Shown here: piece by piece, positions 21,772 to 33,363 of the stretch
How the letters are laid out: the number at the start of each line of letters is the position of its first letter
Position numbering within the stretch: the first letter of the stretch is position 1
Source: Lepidodermella squamata
Lineage: Eukaryota > Gastrotricha
DNA: 64,000 bases
Direction: 5' to 3'
Assembly: GCA_047495785.1 (NCBI GenBank)
Contig: JBLDXI010000001.1
Coordinates: 1,364,001-1,428,000, forward strand
Notes under the pieces: model-generated
What the model was told of the DNA's origin: nothing
Database searches by the model: none
The model's input: only the letters and a program-made list of their open reading frames with translations
Program-made: the position numbers and the translations under genes

Positions 21772-23460
21772 TTAGCAAGCACTCCATCCCTGTAAAAAGT
21801 GAATAAGGATTAAAATTTAGGGTAGCTCAAATTATTTTACCTGGAAGGGTGTTTTTTCGAAAAGCACGCTGCACATGGAGTTCTTTTTCGGCTTGTCGAC
21901 GACCTCGACCGGTTCGACCGGGGCTACGATAGGCACGGCGTCCTGTTGCTGCTGCATACGCGGCGAGCAGAGTCTCAGGCAGCCAGTCTCGCGGTTGAAC
22001 AAATTGTTCGCCTCAAATTCGATCGACGTCTCCTCGCATACCGTGATTTCGTTGCAAGAGTCGGTCCTCGGGTTGTAACGGTACTTGACAACAGTGTTGC
22101 ATGACGAAACATCAACTCGAGCCTGGTTTCGGCATTTGCCAGACCAAGCGCCCTGGACAACAGGTGGATCGACCACTGGAGCCTGAGTTGGCATGGCATC
22201 CTGTTCTTTAGTCGTGGCGCCTCGTCTCGTGCACGCCTCAACGCAGCCGATAGTTCGGTTGAACAAATTATTCCATTCGTACTCGATAACCGTGTCGACG
22301 CATACGTAAATCGGGTCGCACGAATCCGTCCTCGGGTTGTAGCGGTACTTCAATAAACGCTCGCAATTTGACACATCAATCGGGCTTTGGTTACTGCACT
22401 TGCCAGAATCCCAATTATTGACCTCAGGAGCTGCGGTTGTAGTGGTAGTAGTAGTAGTGGTAGTCCGGCGGGTAACAGGCCTTAAACTGCCGAAAGTCAC
22501 GGCCGGCATTTCATTCACGTCTTCATCGTCGGCTCCACTAATGGAACAGAGATCGAGGCAGGTTGATTTTGCGCTGAACACGTTGTTGACCGCATTTCGG
22601 ACCGGGGTGTTAGAGCAGACCATAGTTGCCGAGCAGCGATCTGTGACCGGGTTGTAGCGGAACTTGCGAACTGCCGTGCATTCGCTCGTGTCAATACGAT
22701 CAACATTTGAACAGCCACCCTTTGGCGTGAGTCGCTGGAAGGACGGGCTTTGCACTGGGGGCCGAGCTGAAGCAGCTGTGCTTCGAACAGGTGGTTGGGT
22801 TTCCTGCGGTCTAGTTCTCACAATTCGAGGCGGCTGGGTCATTTCCTCAGTGACAGGGTCAGGAGCTTCGGTACGAGGTCTTATTCTCATAGTTCGGGGC
22901 GGCTGGGTCTGTTCCTCAGTAACCGGTTCTGGGGCGTCAGTACGAGGCCTCATTCTCCTGGTAGTCGGCTGTGTCCATTCTTCCGTCCATTCAGCAGCTT
23001 CAGTTTTAGGCCTAGACCGCCTGCTAGTTGGCTGGGTCCATTCCTCTGTCCATTCAACAGCTTCAGTTCGTGGGCGAGTTCTAATCATCGGCCGAGCTGC
23101 CGTTGTAGTAGTAGTGGTTCGGCGAGTGGTTGTGTCGTCGTCAGTCTGAATGTCCTCACCTTTATTCTGCGAACCTGCCGTGCATACCTCGATGCACGCA
23201 GCCTCTCGATTGAAAAGGTTATTCTTTTCGGAGAGAATCGGCGTTCTGTCGCAAACCAGGACGCCGAGGCACTTCCTCTTGAACGGGTCGTAACGGAATT
23301 TCTGAATGGGATTGCAGCCGCTGACATCGATCGGGTCCTGATTAGCGCATTTGCTGATAATCGGCGGTTGAAAAACGTCGTCCGTCCAGTCGCCGTCATC
23401 TTGAGCCAGCGTGGTTGTTACGCCAACCAAAATGACAACAATAACTTCAAATAATTTCAT
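21772..23460 (-). CDS. Secreted protein with four Kunitz-like repeats (gene 13)
   Basis: Two exons, 21841-23460 and 21772-21789 (the last encodes only GWSAC and stop); 545 aa. Signal peptide MKLFEVIVVILVGVTTTLA. Four copies of the variant module: each has KC.NQ.PIDVS.C, FRYDP or YRYNP, a C-x5-C pair (CLGVLVC, CSATMVC, CDPIYVC, CNEITVC), NNLF or NNVF, and C-x3-C. They lie near residues 38-92, 250-305, 355-415 and 440-500. Between the first and second is a degenerate repeat of about 30 residues (RPRTEA, TEEWTQP, RPRTDAPEP) that occurs four times. The modules keep the C-x5-C spacing found in the CAP genes. No CAP or CCP domain is present. It is the clearest stand-alone source of the Kunitz-like module in the window. 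Confidence 0.85.
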
Positions 23461-24138
23461 GTTTTCCCCCTCCTATATTAATTGGAAATTAATTAAATTG
23501 CGAATAATTATTATTTGGCCAGTAGCTATGTTTTAGGTATAAGCTATGAATCTTTAAGCTGTGTGTAATCCTATAGTTCTTAAAATCTATTCAATTTATT
23601 AAGCCGGCAACTTGATATGGGCGGCGCGGCCTGTGTCATTAACATTTTGCTACCCCTAAGCCGTGTTTAATAGCCCCGGCTAAAAAACATGCCGCTGCTG
23701 GTTATGAGTCGACATTTAATATTACGCTTTTGTTTGTATACAGGTATGCGCGTCTCATGGCGATCGTCGTATAATTGCCAAACAATAATAAAACACACCT
23801 TTAGTTGACGTTTCGCTCTTCTCTCCTGTCATTTGGGCAGACTATCAGTTGAGGGCGTCATAAGTCGCGCAAAGGCAATTTGCTGTTTCACCCACGAATA
23901 TTAACAGAAAGCTGAAATAAATTTTTTTTCTCAAGCAAAAGCTCTCAAGTAATGAACTCATAAACGGCGCGTGCATGACATAATCACCTCGTTAGCAGGT
24001 GGTAATGACCAAGTTCACAATTTTCAGTCACTCTCGAAAATACAAAAACAAATTTTTATTTCCATGGTAATAATTGTGACTACACAATCAAGCGTTTTCG
24101 GACATAAATAAGCAAGAAAACATGGTATTTTCGCTTTT
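23461..24138. other. Intergenic between genes 13 and 14
   Basis: AT-rich spacer with the promoter of gene 13 and the 3' flank of gene 14. No coding or RNA feature recognised. Confidence 0.45.
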
Positions 24139-25764
24139 TTACGCTTTCTCGTAAGGATATTTGTAAGGATCTTCGCCCCAGTTTGCAACATTTCCCCTGA
24201 AAAAAACGAAATTAATTAAAATTTCAGAAAAATTGTTCGATAATTACCCAGGTCCATAATTGCACACCTGTGAGAAAAAAAATCAAAATTTATCAATTCT
24301 GGGACAGTAATTAAATGAGGATCCTCACCATTGCGTTTTCCCATTGGCCTTTGCATGAAGCTCTGCCACAACTGTTTTGAAAAAAATCATGAATTCTATC
24401 GCGAAAAAACTAGGATTGGTTTTTTAACTAACCCAACGTAGAGCGTCTTCGCCCAGATGAGCTGTGTCAAGTGTCCAACAACAGCGTCCTCCTTAGTCTG
24501 CCCAACACCGAATTCCCAATCCTTGATTTCATCATACCAAGCTTGGCTGGAAAATTCCGAAGGAGATGATTTTATTTAAAATTGAAACTTGAACTTACAC
24601 ACACTCCTGCCACGACCATTCGAACCCTGATGACCAGCAAATATTCTGCCCGACGTAGTCCCATTGGCTGGAGATGTTACGAGCGTCGTAAGAGTCGTGG
24701 CCATCAGGACACTGAGCTGCCCATCGCTCAGCCGTAATTGCCAGGTCTTCGTTCCACTGCAACAACGGCATTTTCTTCGCCTTATTCTGGAACATTTCTT
24801 AAAAAAACGCCACCTTAATGAAAAATTCCAGACAAAAAAAACAGGAATTACTTCTAATGCGATTGTGCTCATTCAGAGCTTCGGAAATCGGAAAAGACTT
24901 GGTTTTGATCAGATTCGACGAATCCTTCAAGCAGCTAGTATGGGCGCGATGAGCTCCTTTGATGCATTGAGGCTAAAACAATTATTAAATCATAAAATTG
25001 TCTCTTTTTTTTTAAGAAAAAATTACCCCTCTTAGACCACCTGTCATTCCGCTGGCAGAACCGTCGCTCGATTTGGTCGTTGTTGCCGCGGTTGTTGTAG
25101 TAGTTGTTTTCTCCATATCGTCAGCGCATTTCTTCTCGCAATCGCTGCGACTTCCGAACGAATTCTGCCAAGGCTGGCCACCAATGCAGCCGTAAACGTG
25201 TTGGCACTCCTTATTCCGGGTGTCAAACCGCCAGTAATACCCAGGCGTTGCCATTTTGCAGTCGTAGCTGCTTTGGTCAACAGTTGTCAGGTCGAAGCAG
25301 GAAATGTAGGCGTTCTTCGGCGGGACGTAAACTTCACCGCTGTCATCTGAGAAAAACGACATTTTGTTATCGCCATAGAAACTGTTATGATCGCCATCAT
25401 TGAACTCGTAAGATTCGACAGCTGATTGAGATTTGGCGCTCAAAGGGCAGGTTGGAGCCTCACTCCAGCTTCCATCTGTCGAGTCGCCGGTATTGAGCTT
25501 GCACGTTATGACTGGATTTCCGATTGTTGGCTTGCCGTTTTCGCAGTAGAAGGTAACTCGGTAGACCATCATGTTTCGTCCGGAGTCGTCCATGATAGAT
25601 TTAACCGTGGTTTCACTAGACGCACCGGCAACTGACGGTGCTGGCGGGCATTGGTATTGATAGGAATTTTGAAGTTTCAACCGCATTGGAACCGTGAATA
25701 AGAAAGCCATCGAGTTTGAGATGCCGAGAATCAGGATAAATCCGTAAACACCGAGATTAGCCAT
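24139..25764 (-). CDS. CCP - Kunitz-like - CAP protein (gene 14)
   Basis: Seven exons: 25027-25764, 24852-24972, 24599-24797, 24433-24546, 24329-24371, 24248-24267 (20 bp), 24139-24196; 430 aa. Start at MANLGVYGFILILG (signal peptide). CCP-like domain CPPAPSV...SEAPTC, an acidic spacer, a Kunitz-like domain (CKMATPGYYWRF...CQHVYGC...CEKKC), a short Thr stretch and GGLRG at a phase-0 intron. The CAP unit has PQCIKG..HTSC, NEHNRIRK, WNEDLAITAERWAAQC with DGHD, VGQNICW, VGHLTQLIW, VGCGRASC, CNYGPGGN. Both cavity histidines are present. CAP exons are split more finely than in the plus-strand genes. A TATA-like box lies about 62 bp upstream of the ATG. Confidence 0.86.
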
Positions 25765-26154
25765 GGTTAACTCAGAAATGCGAAGAAAATACAATTGCAT
25801 ATCAGTTCACAGGTGGAATACCGGCTTTTTATACCGAGCAAGATACCTGTCCGCTCGTGCGAAAACGCGTGGTTTCTTTACACTTGATTGCTAATTAGCT
25901 TCTTCGCCACTAGTTTTGCTAATTAAACCATGTCGCCGCGCGTAAATTTTGCGCTTCGACGCGCGCAACCATTTTCTTAAAAAAACAAAGCAAGACAACA
26001 AAAAAATGGCCCACCTCTTCATTTTCTCGCACTTGAAGTGTATGAAAAAATAGATAATTTTTTAATTGCTGTGCGGGTGGCAAAAATATGTGTTTTTCTT
26101 TCACAAATGAGAACAGCAGGTATGCAGCACAACAAATTATATTAATTTGTTTTT
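25765..26154. other. Intergenic between genes 14 and 15
   Basis: Promoter of gene 14 on the right-hand reading and the 3' flank of gene 15. No additional gene seen. Confidence 0.45.
25826..25833 (-). promoter_or_regulatory. TATA-like box of gene 14
   Basis: Minus-strand TATAAAAA, 62-69 bp before the ATG of gene 14. Confidence 0.5.
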
Positions 26155-29100
26155 TTAAGCAGATTGATAAGGAACTGCGTAAGGGCTCTGGAATCCGTTG
26201 CCAATATTTCCGCCAGGGCCGTAGTTGCAGACAAGGGTGTACTCCCATTCCGTGCCCGAGCATTTTGCTTTACCACAGCCAACGAATAAAGTGTCAGCCC
26301 AGATCATTCTGCCGAAAAAAAACAATAGCCATAGAAAAAATAATTGAGCCTCGATGAACTTACTGAGTATAATGGCCGACAATAGCTTCAGCGGGGACCG
26401 GGCCAACTTTGTAACGCCAATTAGCTTTTTCTTCGCCCCAAGCTGGAATATAGCAATTTTATAGTCGAAATTTCGATTGGTACAGTGAATTCCTTACCAT
26501 CGATACACTCTGTCCAAGATTCCTCAGCTCCGGATTTCCAGCAAATATTCTGCCCGACCCATTCCCAACTTGAAAAGAATGAACGGTTAATATATACGAT
26601 AGGTAGAATAAAAACCGGAATTTACTCGTCTGTGGCTCTTGATTCGGGGGTGTTATGCCCGGTTGGGCATTGAGCCGCCCATCTTTCGGCCATGATTGCC
26701 AATTCTTGCGAATATTTCAGCATTGGCATCTTCTTAGCCGGAGGCTGAACAGCGCGGCGGTACTTATTGTGAGCATCTAACACTTCGTCAATGTAGAATC
26801 TGAAGGTCCTCTCCAAGTTGGGCGAATCGTCTAGGCAGCTCGAATGGTCAGGATCAACTCCAGGCAAGCATTGAGGCTGTATTAAGACAAAAAAAGTTAG
26901 GTTCCCGAATTTTCCAAAAAAAATCTTCATTCAGTTAACTTGAAAGCGAGCGATTCTTGGATTTCTTCAGTTTTTCTTTCAGATTTTTTAATTTCAGTCC
27001 TCATTGATGCTCCCCGCCCTCAATAAAGAATGGGAAAACAAAAACAGAGAAATTTCACCAACCACCTTTTCCAAGCCTTTTCCCTTTATGTCATCTGTCA
27101 ATGTTTCCCTGAAAATGCATGAATTTACCCCGATTAAACCTCCACTTTCGCCGTTTGAAGAAGGCGCCGGGGTTGTAGTTGTCGTTGTTGTCGTAGCCGT
27201 TCGAGCTCTTGTAGTAGTAGCAAGTCTTGTGGTGGTTCGAGGTGTGGTAGTAGTGGTCGTTGTCGTAGTCGTAGTCGTAGTTGTCGGCCTAGTTGTAGTA
27301 GTTGTCCTCGTTGTAGTCCGAGTCGTTGTGCTGGTCATCCTAGTCGGCATCGTTTGAGGTTGAGGGGTCGTCCATCTCGTCGTAGCAGTAATGGGCGGGG
27401 TGAACCTTGTCGGGCCATAACCATCAGCATCGTACGGCTTCAAAAATGGACTCTGCCCATTCACGCCCACGTTTCCACCAGGACCGTAATTACAAACGTA
27501 AACATAATTCCAGAAAATATTTCGACAAATCGCTCGACCGCATCTGATTTTTTAATTTTAGTTCAATTATTTTAAAATTTATTGAAAAATACCCAACGTG
27601 AGTTGTTTCGCCCCAAATGACTTGCGTGTAGTGTCCCACGGTCGCATTAGTCGGATAAGGGCCATAGTTGTACCGATAAAATTGCTTTTCAGACGCCCAA
27701 TTCTCAACAGTATCAGTCCAAGATCGCTCATTTGTCGCAAATCGCATGTTTTGCCCGACCCAGTTCCATTGAGGCATTCGGCGATCAGGGCCTGTATTAT
27801 GCGCAATCATGCACTGAGCAGCCCATCGCTCGGCGGCGATCGCCAACTCTTCGGACCACTGAAGTTGCGGCATGTAGATGGCGGCCGGCGAAACTGCGGC
27901 ACGGTACTTATTGTGGGCCTCTAATACCTCGTCGTAGTTGAAGCTGATAGTTTGGACCAAATTAGGACTGTCCCACAAACAGCTGGAATGGTTCGCCGGG
28001 ACCCCGGTCAAACATTGAGGCTAAACGGAATATAGAAAAAATATAAAAATAGGTTAATTCCAACGTAAAATTGCAACTAAATTGTTTGATAATTTATTAA
28101 ATTAATTTTCAAAAATTTTAAAATTTAAATTTTAAAAATTAAATTAAAATAATTGTTTGATTCATTTAAAAATTAAAATTAAATTAAAAAAATTAATTTT
28201 GCCCACTTTTTAATTTTCATTGTTTAAAAAAGTTGAATGGTGAAAAAATGAAAAAATTACCCCTCTACGGCCACCACTTCTCCGGCTAGCCGGTGGCGCC
28301 ATGGTCCATGGTTGCCAGGACGATGTGGTTGTAGGCGGTGGTGTGCTGACTGGCGACGCGCCTGACCCGACCGTGTAAGGAAAGGCGTACGGGCTGCGGC
28401 TTCTGTCGCCAATATTTCCACCCGGGCCGTAATTGCACACGAGTACGTACTCCCACTCGCTGTCTTTACAATGCGCCCGCCCACAGCCGACGTGCGTCGT
28501 GTTGCCGTGAATTATCTGAGTGTAATGCCCGACTACGTCAGTCGAACGACGAGGCCCACTGCCGTAAACCCAGTTCTGAAAATAAAATTATTAAAATTAA
28601 CGGGAAAAAAATCGAAAAATCGTGTGATACCTTGCTTTCAGATCCCCAAGAATTGATACAATCAGTCCAGCTTTGCTCGTAACTGGCGGCGCACAAGTTC
28701 TGACCGACCCAAGGCCAGCCTCTCGCGGCCAATTTTCGAGCATCCGCGCTGTTGTGGGCGAATTCACATTGCGCAGCCCACTGTATTAAATTTTCAAATT
28801 TCAGTTTTATTCCAATAAGCAAAACTAACTCTTTCAGCTGAAACGGCTAGATCATTGTCCCACTTCAAGGGTCGAAGTGGGGGATCTGCAACCGGATCAA
28901 CGCGATCTATTTCGAAATTAAACGTGAGAAAATTGACCCAGAAAATAACATTTCAACCTCGATAAAAGTTGTGAGTATCCAAAATCTCTTTGGCGCTATT
29001 TTTAAGAGTTTCAACCAAGTAAGGAGAATCGTCCAAGCAACTTGAATGGGTGATTGGTACATTGGGAAGGCATTGAGCCTGGGTAAAAATGGCTTATAGA

Positions 29101-29830
29101 TGCGAAATTTTCAATGACCGAGTAATTTTACCCCACTTAGACCGCCTTTCAAGTCACCGCTGTCAGTTGGGACTGTGGTAGTTGTCCTCCAAGAGTCTGC
29201 ATCACGTGGATTAGAACTCGGCTTATTGACGCATTTATCACGACAGTCATCGATGGTCGCAAAACCGAGGGGTGAAGTAAGGCAAGCGAGATATCGATCG
29301 CAATCGGCCTTTTCCTCAGAATATTTGTACCTCAAGGCGATACTCGGGAAACATTGAAGAACTTCGTTCGGCGATGGGTTCGTCGAGCACTCTGTGTTTT
29401 TACCAGTCCCACTGTCCGCATCGTCGTAGTCGTCTTTCGAACAAGTTGGAATATTTCGCCACGGGCCACTCGACGAATCACGGCAGGTCAAAGTCGCTGT
29501 CCCGATCAGCCGATATCCGGCTTTACAGCTATAAGTCAACAAATACGACTTGCTGGAAGCGTCGTTGCTCATAGTGACGGTGATCAGGGTGTAAAGGCCG
29601 TTGCTGATCGACGGCGGGTCTCCGCATGGTGTTGTTATTGAATTATCGGCAACCCCCCTCGTTCGATTTCTCCGATTTGATTGATCTTCCTGGCCGCTGA
29701 GTTGAAAAGTAGGCTGGGTCTCGGGGACTAGGCCATCGTTTCCGTTTTCGTTCACGGTGAAATCGCACTTGCTAGGTGAAAGTGCCAACGCGAAAATTAA
29801 AATAACCTGCTCTTTGAACGTAATCATCAT
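26155..29830 (-). CDS. CCP - Kunitz-like - triple CAP protein (gene 15)
   Basis: Eleven exons: 29132-29830, 28958-29078, 28830-28906, 28631-28780, 28261-28575, 27593-28020, 27129-27543, 26626-26876, 26498-26568, 26364-26442, 26155-26308; 2760 nt, 919 aa, in frame throughout. Order: signal peptide (VILIFALALSPSKC), CCP (CGDPPSI...NIPTC), Kunitz-like (CFPSIALRYKYS...CDRYLAC...CRDKC), then three CAP units. Each unit starts with AQCL or PQCL..HSSC after a phase-0 intron and ends CNYGPGGN. CAP1 and CAP2 are joined by a short Pro/Ser/Thr linker ending GGRRG; CAP2 and CAP3 by a linker of about 80 residues, mostly Thr, ending GGLIG. All three keep H near AAQC and GHYTQ. Most of CAP2 is in one 428-bp exon, while CAP1 and CAP3 are interrupted. 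There is no signal peptide before CAP2 or CAP3, so separate genes are unlikely. Confidence 0.82.
28060..28200. repeat. AT-rich low-complexity intron stretch in gene 15
   Basis: Intron between the CAP1 and CAP2 units is made of repeated AAATTAAATTTTAAAA-type words. It is longer (240 bp) than most introns here. Confidence 0.5.
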
Positions 29831-29920
29831 CTAGTATAATAAACCCGAAATTAGCACCACGATTAAAACAACCGCGCGTATAATGACTAATGCCAAATGA
29901 TATATTATAGTAAAATGCCT

Positions 29921-29928
29921 CTTTTATA
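29921..29928 (-). promoter_or_regulatory. TATA-like box of gene 15
   Basis: Minus-strand TATAAAAG, about 91-98 bp before the ATG of gene 15; the same distance as in cdc25. Confidence 0.45.
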
Positions 29929-30181
29929 AAATCTCACCTTTTGTGAACTGTATACACTTCGGCGTGGTAGAGTGGTTGTTTGTTGTTTATTAATGAAAAT
30001 TTGGTTACATTTAATTATTAGCGCTTGTTACGCACTTTCTGCGAGATCTTGTCGTGTTAACAAGAAAGCTCACGTTAAGTTGTGGGTGGAAGTTGCCTCC
30101 TAACGGCAATTATTAAAACTCGATGACTCGCTCAATGACATTATTTTATTGAATTGCCAACAATTACAGCAGAAAAAAAAG

Positions 30182-31901
30182 TTAAACGACGGGTTTGTAA
30201 TCGAAAATTTCCTGGTGGATAAAATCCAAAAACTTAACAACGCGAACGTAGACACCCGGTTTGCCAGCTTGAGCACAGCCGATGCCGTAGGAGACCACGC
30301 CATTGAGCACCCAATTGTCATTCGGGCCAATTTTGCATACAAGTGGCCCGCCTGAGTCACCTTGGCATGAATCATGGCCTCCCTCTTTGTAACCAGCACA
30401 CATCATCCGATCAGTCAATTGAGACTAATAATTGATATAAAAAATGAAAAATACTCGATTTGAGCGAAGATTGATTACCCTTAAAGTTGAATCCCAGGAG
30501 GCACATTTCGCGTTGGTGACGACTGGAACCGCGATTTGTTTCAGCTCGTCATCGTGGCCTGTACCCTTTGTGAGACCGAAGCCACTGGCGAAGCATGTCG
30601 CGTTATCAGTCGGATGGTTATTGGCGTTAAATGGCAGGCAAACTGGACGGACGAATCTGTTGAAGGTAGCGCCTGGTGCTTTCAGCCGGATAATGGCAAT
30701 GTCATTGTTGTGGCCATTACCATCCTGATACTTCGGGTGCTTGATGACGTCGTCAGCCTCCAGTTTCTGTTCTTCGTGTTTGTATAGATTGGGATCCCTA
30801 TATGAGTAATGACGACCGGCCCAATATTCATACTTCGACAAATTTCTGTCCGCCGTGAAGCAGTGGGCAGCTGACACAATATGGCGATTTGAAACCAGAG
30901 TTCCACCGCAAAGTGGCCCATCGTCGTACGCAATCATAATTTGCCAGGGCCAAGAGAATTTTCTGGCTAAACAACCTCCGACAATCCTGTCGTCAATAGG
31001 CAGCCCTGCCTCGTCTGGCTTACATTTATTGTCGAGAACAGGCGGGACTTCCTGGAGGCCGCATGTTGGCGGGAAACGAGTGGTAGTAGTAGAAGTAGTC
31101 GTTGTCGTTGTCGTTGAAGTAGGTGTGGGCCTAGAATTTCGCAATGCGAGTTTATCGTGAAATAGGATGAAGCTTAAGGTAATTGGGCCGATGCCCAAAT
31201 TTTGAAAATATTATAAGCAGTGCACTTCGGGATGCTGAATTGTGGCAAGGCTACCCGCTAATTGCCAAAAATCAGATTAAATCGCCAAAATTTGCAGACC
31301 GATTAAAATTTACCATTTACCAAATTTTTCTGAATTAGCACTGATTTTCTCCACGGAAAACACGTTTAAATCTAAAATTACACAGCGTTACAAACCTTTG
31401 CGGGGGTTGCAGATTCGTCGGAACTTCAGTTATAATATCAGTTGGATTGCCGCATTCCGTCGTCACTATTTCAGCCCGAAACACCTTAGCGCCCGGTTTT
31501 GAGCCGGTTTTGAAAACAACGGTCATCTGATTTCCCGAGGAGCGAATCGGTTTCGAAAAATCGCCCAACCCACACGACCAGAATAGAAGATTACCGTTAG
31601 CCATGTTTTGACCATCGAAAACCCCAATGATATCCTCGGAGCATTCAGCATTCTGGTCGAAATTTTGAGCAGCTGAAAAACGAAATTCGAAACTCATAGG
31701 CTTGATGGCTTGAAGCTTACTTATTAGCTTAAATTCCAAGCATTCGCCTCGATCAGCCGCCGGGGTCCACTTGACTAATTTGTTTGGCTGCAGTGTTTCT
31801 CTGTTTTTCGGGTAGAGAATTGGTATCTTTTTGCCTCTCTTGCCACAGATAGGCGAGATGAGCAATGCCACAACTACTAAACAGGCTAGCTGGAGTTTCA
31901 T
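30182..31901 (-). CDS. Secreted CUB - trypsin-type serine protease (gene 16)
   Basis: Exons 31396-31901, 30479-31130, 30182-30424; 466 aa. Start at [19 protein letters not shown], a signal peptide. Residues about 35-155 form a CUB-like domain ([41 protein letters not shown]). A short Thr-rich linker follows. The protease begins at IVGG (residue 218) after PIDDR, a classic Arg activation site; a Cys-containing propeptide (TCGLQEV..LDNKC) precedes it. Catalytic triad: [20 protein letters not shown]. The Asp in [10 protein letters not shown] predicts cleavage after Lys/Arg. The 265-bp first intron joins CUB to the Thr linker in frame (PQR|PTPTS); no ATG exists at the start of the second exon, which supports one gene. 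The only enzyme in the secreted array. Confidence 0.87.
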
Positions 31902-33363
31902 GGGTGGAAATAATGTGTTAATTAATTTAAATGTTGAGGCACTCATTTTCAAAAGGCAAGTCGGGAATTTTCGAACTGACGCCAAAAAGGTGTTGCCATA
32001 TATATGCGTAATAAGGTATGTGGCTAACTAAGATTTTCAGCAAACAATGAAAATTTAATTGCTAGTCGGCAAAATGAGGGACAATGAAATATGAAAGTAA
32101 ACATGTGCCAAACAAACGAGGAAATAAAAATTGGGAGCATGTGACTCTAAGGCCAGGAGTGATTTAAAATTTGAAGCTTTTACCTGGTTGGAATCTTAAA
32201 ATGGCCATTTACTTTATTCCTTGGCTAACCCAGTTAAAATTAAGCACAAGGCGCAGATCAGATTGGAAAGTTGGCGACATATCCATTGACGTTGCCTAAT
32301 CATAAATTCGGGCACTAAATATGGCCTATGGACCCAAGTTATTTCACGGATGATTCGTTGGTCAGATATTTGTCACTTGATCCGAAGTCGATCTTAGAAA
32401 ATGCCGGAACCTTTGCTGCGGAGGAAAAGATATTCGAAATTCAGGATCTCAGCAGAAAATTGCGTAAAGAAAGGCCGAAAGCCAAATCATACCATTTACC
32501 GCGGCAAATCCCCACGAAACAATAACACCACTGACTTTCATCACCGTTTGTAAATTTTATTCTTTTTCTCAAATTATTAGTTTCGTTTCTTCGTCATATC
32601 AGGTAACATATCCGAGTTGACGGCTACATACAGGCAAAGAAAAAAAAACGAAGATTTCCACGTGGAATAATAGCAACAATAATTATGCCCGTTAAAGTTT
32701 TGCAGTTTTTTTTAGTCTCAGACAGGTAAGTCAGATCGATTATCAAACAAAATAGCCAGGAAGTTTCAAGGAGGATGACGCACTTTTCAACGAATTAGGC
32801 CAACATTCAACATTTCCCACTCTCAAATAATAATTACAACAATAAGGGCTGTAATAAGGATCACGTCCCAAAAATGCAGAATAATAATATTATACGTATA
32901 AACATTGTTTTCGTAAAAATTTCAAGATCTACTGCACTCAACTAGAAATTCGGTTGTACTTCATCAGATATAACGTATGCATAAAAATCGGAGAATACTT
33001 TTTACCAGAATCATCACTAATTACAAGTTGCATTCAGACCCTTAGCCGCGTCATTCGAGGCCCATCACTCTTAATCGCAAGACTAGATTGTTTTCAGTCG
33101 AAGATATAATGGCACAAAAATTCTAAAAAATTTGTTATCAGCTAAAACTATAACAGTTAGTTTATCTGGGCTAGTTACCTGCAGCTATTACAAATTCCGA
33201 TAAATAAATACGCACAACAATATAGATTTAAGGTTAATATTACATGAAAAATTGAGAAGAAAACAATAATTTTCTATATAATTTTGTATCACTAAATCGC
33301 TCTCAACCTTTCAGGAAAACAAAATAATAAATTCACGCTCTGGTATATGGAATCGATATCGGA
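31902..33363. other. Intergenic between genes 16 and 17
   Basis: 1.46 kb. A plus-strand open frame (32334-32525, entered separately) is the only candidate gene. The remainder is AT-rich; the part near 32600-33360 may be 3' UTR of gene 17. No RNA gene recognised. Confidence 0.45.
32328..32525 (+). CDS. Possible small ORF of unknown function
   Basis: 65 codons from an ATG, charged and hydrophilic (EEKIFEIQDLSRKLRKERPKAK), with codon choice like real exons here. There is no signal peptide, paralogue in the window or recognised motif, and no obvious flanking splice sites. It may be a short gene, a stray exon, or chance. Confidence 0.2.
   Translation: MDPSYFTDDSLVRYLSLDPKSILENAGTFAAEEKIFEIQDLSRKLRKERPKAKSYHLPRQIPTKQ

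Noticed and set aside
27004-27357. Val-rich plus-strand frame
   Set aside because: Antisense of the Thr linker between CAP2 and CAP3 of gene 15.
26155-29830. Three separate CAP genes instead of one
   Set aside because: CAP2 and CAP3 units begin directly at phase-0 acceptor sites without start codon or signal peptide, and the 2760-nt model is in frame throughout.
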